Below, in pieces: positions 61,186 through 64,000 of a stretch of 64,000 nt of DNA. A model generated the notes under the pieces. The model saw only the letters and a program-made list of their open reading frames with translations, had not been told where the DNA came from and did not search any database. Positions within the stretch are counted from its first letter, which is position 1. Each line of letters begins with the position of its first letter. This DNA comes from Micromussa lordhowensis (taxonomy: Eukaryota; Cnidaria; Anthozoa; Scleractinia; Lobophylliidae), in assembly GCA_964020085.1 (NCBI GenBank), contig OZ026602.1:24005530-24069529 (forward strand). The letters are read 5' to 3'. Made by a program: the position numbers and the translations under genes.

Positions 61186-64000
61186 AGTGAAATTTACCGT
61201 TTGTCCTTACAAAACAAAATGATAAGATTATTTCAGATTAGAATTGAAGGCTTATAGAAATACTCTTCAACATTTCAAGTTGAAATCGTAAATAAGTGAT
61301 AAGATTAGATTCTATATGTCGATATGTCCAGTCAGTTTTTAATAATTCTGACTCTGGGTGGCACCCACGAGACCGTATATTTTTATATAAAAAAAAAGCA
61401 TTTGAAAATTTATGTCAACATTTGTCAACTTGTTCTGAGCACGTATGGCCGCGTAAGACTGGACCCTGTGCGGTTCATCCTTAACCAGAAATGTTATTCC
61501 AGTGTCAAACAATAGAAATTCCAAGTGTTTGGCTGGAGACGGTAAACCTACGTGTAGATCTATCTTATTTCCTTTAGAAAACACGAGACGACTGCACGTA
61601 GACTAAGAGGGAGTGGGAACATTACAGGGAAACAACAACTGCCTGATTGGCTTATCGACGAATCAAACCGGTCTTTGATCCAATTATCAATGAAAAATGA
61701 ATCATAACAACTATTGTACCTTGTTATAGCTAAATTCGCGAACTGTCAACTAAACTGGTTGGAAAAATAGATAGATTTAAATGAAGATTGCCATTAAATA
61801 TAGCAAAATCTTTAGTTACTTTTTTCTAACATCTTACACTTTGCTAGGGCGCACGTAGTCTTATTGGCGATTTGCATAATTCAAGATGGAGCCATAGTTA
61901 AAAGGCCAGTTTCAATATTTTACTTGCTTTATAACGGCTCATTCACGGAAAAGTGTTCTGTACCTAGACGTTTTTTTAGATTAACTTCCAGTAACTTTTG
62001 AAATAGTCAGTTCACAGGTTCGGTTTTGTTTTTGGAACATTTCAAGCATTTAGAAAACATCCTGTAAGACGCTTGTGAGAAAGCAAGTGCGGGCAAGAGA
62101 GTTTGATGAGGTCGAATGCAAAGAGATTTACGTTTTGATGATTAAAATAATTGAGTGATTTTCCTCTCTTTTTCTAGTTGTGTTTTCTGGAAGAGATAAA
62201 AAACGGATTTTCTCTGTTTCTCTCGAGTTATCCAGGATGGAAACAGTGGTGAAAATCGTGAGAACTTTATAGGGTTGTCCAATATACTCAAACTAATACG
62301 GTTCGAAGTTAAGAAACATTTTTTTCGATCCGTACTGTTAGACGGACCATAAAAGACTTTGAACGATCTTCAAGGCACTTTTTGATTCCTGTAAGATTGG
62401 AAAAATGCTGATAATTAGGGGAAAAACGAAAACAATCTTTTACTGTCTGTCAAACTGTACTGGTCGTGAACACCGGCCATAGCACAATCTCGTTCTACCA
62501 AACCTCAACTCAGGTTTCTATGACTCGATTGAAACTCGGAATTCTACTTCTTCTTTCAGCTTGCCCGAACGGAAAATTTCCGGAAAAAGTGGAACTGCTC
62601 AAAAGGTAGTCCCGTTTTTCCGGTTGGAACGCCTCGACATAGAAAAGACCGGCTCCTAACTCAGCCATTGTTGGATCAAACTGAAGGCGGTCAAAAAAAA
62701 CTAGTGTGGTAAGACAAGCAATCGTTAGGTAGGAAAGCAGCGTAAAGATCGAGAGATAACAATGCACCAAAAAGAAACAAGGTTATTTGTTAAGCATGGG
62801 AAAGTTCTACACGGATTACAACGGATTCCTGAAAATTGTCAAGGTCTTCTATGACGTTAGTGAAACAAATTTTTCTTTAAAACTGATAAAAGTTCGATTG
62901 AGGCCTTATACTACTGTAAAACTACTGTAAAATTAATGTTAAAAATCCTAGCTTTCCTGAACTACGGCATCATCAGAGATGAGATGCCTGATGATACCGT
63001 AGATTGGCGAAAGCGTGGATCTTTAACATTAATTTTACAGCAGTTTTACAGTACAGTAGATTTACTTTTATCAGTTTTATTTAAAATGCCGCTGAAGGAC
63101 AACGTCCAGCGATTATTGAAATGTTTCTTTGTATTTTCCGTCCTAGGCCTGCAAACATGCGACAACGGAATCGACTAGGTTAGCGCAATTCAGATAAGTT
63201 TTGTCCTAGACTTTTCATCCCCTCTTCAAATTCCCACTGAATCATTTAATATAAAAATGCGGATGGTGAATCTTAGGATGTAATTTAATATACAGCATTT
63301 CAGTTTCTATGCACAGTAAATATGATAAGGGAAAGAAACCGTTTGCCTAGCAAGCGTTTAATGGCAAAACCATATTTGATAATAATGAATTTGAGGATGG
63401 TTTTTCAGAAAGTTGAACTTTTCACCGAGATTTCGAGAGGAACCACTATACAGTGACTTTTGCCCTCGAGGTTACAACGCATATGAAATGATGTGTCATT
63501 TCCTGGTTTTTCGATTCGCGGAGCTAGGAAACTTTAAAATCAATTAGCACAGTCAATCGTGAACGTAGCACTTACAATTTTGCCACAAAAGGCATGCTTG
63601 GACTGTCTGAACAATGTTTCTCCATTGTGTGGGCGACAAAACAGACAAAAGCCCAGCTGCTTTGAATTGTCTTTGGAGATGAAGTTCTACTGAGCTTCAA
63701 ATCTCCGCCATAAGGCAATTCAATTTGAACAAGGAAACGCTTTTACTAAGTTAAAGTGACTGAATAATTATTGGTGAGAAGGCATTGTCTAGGAGCTTAT
63801 GATTACAGAGCTGTTTTATTCTCGTATTCTTAATATAAACAGAGGTTCTGATGACACAAGAAGTTTCAGGCGTATACACTTCTTCGTTTTCAGATACAGA
63901 TGAACTAAAAATGGCTTTACGGGCCCGAAAAGTTTCCGGGCCCAAACGGGCCCCAGGGCACAGAAGAAGTGATTTGAACACTCGTCTGTGGTTCGTTACA
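61186..64000. other. gene-free end of window
   Basis: No gene is supportable. The 86-aa frame on the minus strand at 62510-62770 begins with a hydrophobic stretch, but its second half lies over repeat-like CCGGAAA/TTTTCCGG sequence and shows no domain. A foldback lies at 62879-63078, and a GC-rich palindromic patch (GGGCCCGAAAAGTTTCCGGG then CCC) at about 63921-63943 probably starts another repeat that runs out of the window. Confidence 0.5.
62879..63078. repeat. foldback, AAAACTGATAAAAGT arms
   Basis: AAAACTGATAAAAGT (62879-62893) pairs with ACTTTTATCAGTTTT (63064-63078). ACTGTAAAACTACTGTAAAA then TTAATGTTAAA pairs with TTTAACATTAATTTTACAGC then AGTTTTACAGT, and the GAACTACGGCATCATC / GATGATACCGTAG core pairs at the centre. 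Confidence 0.75.

Noticed and set aside
62510..62770. 86-aa minus-strand frame with a hydrophobic start
   Set aside because: Much of it lies over repeat-like CCGGAAA sequence. The hydrophobic stretch alone does not make a gene.

Overview
The window is nuclear DNA from an animal, most likely an anthozoan cnidarian (stony coral or sea anemone). Genes are split into many short exons with GT/AG introns. The domain set is metazoan: collagen, Ig, sushi, pentraxin, follistatin-like and RAP. The AT-rich non-coding DNA is full of short foldback (MITE-like) elements and tRNA-derived repeats of a kind I associate with coral genomes. The taxon is an inference; no species can be named from the sequence alone.

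Five multi-exon protein genes could be joined in one continuous reading frame each. (1) 8369-17644 (+): a type II membrane protein of 773 aa with a furin-like site, collagen repeats, three Ig domains, a sushi domain and a C-terminal pentraxin domain. (2) 20644-34598 (+): a 12-helix major facilitator transporter of 530 aa in 20 exons. (3) 38130-42605 (-): the LDL-receptor-family chaperone RAP (LRPAP1), 328 aa, ending in KSEL. (4) 46443-54423 (+): a follistatin-like 4/5 protein of 718 aa with Kazal, EF-hand, one Ig and the long C-terminal domain of that family. (5) 55962-61185 (-), tail to tail with gene 4: a small secreted precursor of 134 aa in nine tiny exons with two copies of a PPKIRINRH-GKR peptide, which looks like an amidated neuropeptide precursor.

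Intergenic and intronic DNA (1-8.3 kb, 17.7-20.6 kb, 34.6-38.1 kb, 42.6-46.4 kb, 54.4-55.9 kb, 61.2-64 kb) holds no gene I can support, but many repeats. There are TTAA-flanked elements with inverted ends starting GGT/GGC (10.3, 27.9, 32.0, 43.6 and 44.3 kb), tRNA-headed SINEs (6.3, 7.4, 27.7, 37.1, 51.4 and 57.8 kb), retroelement-tail-like fragments (2.9 and 31.3 kb), and a 3' piece of a pogo/Tigger-like transposon (29.66-30.12 kb) whose ORF is followed by two histone-type 3' stem-loops. At least a dozen long foldbacks are present.

The genes are unrelated in pathway. Genes 1, 4 and 5 are secreted or cell-surface products, RAP is an ER chaperone, and the transporter is a membrane protein. The observations most worth following are the putative neuropeptide gene, the collagen-Ig-sushi-pentraxin architecture, and the histone-like stem-loops behind the transposase fragment.
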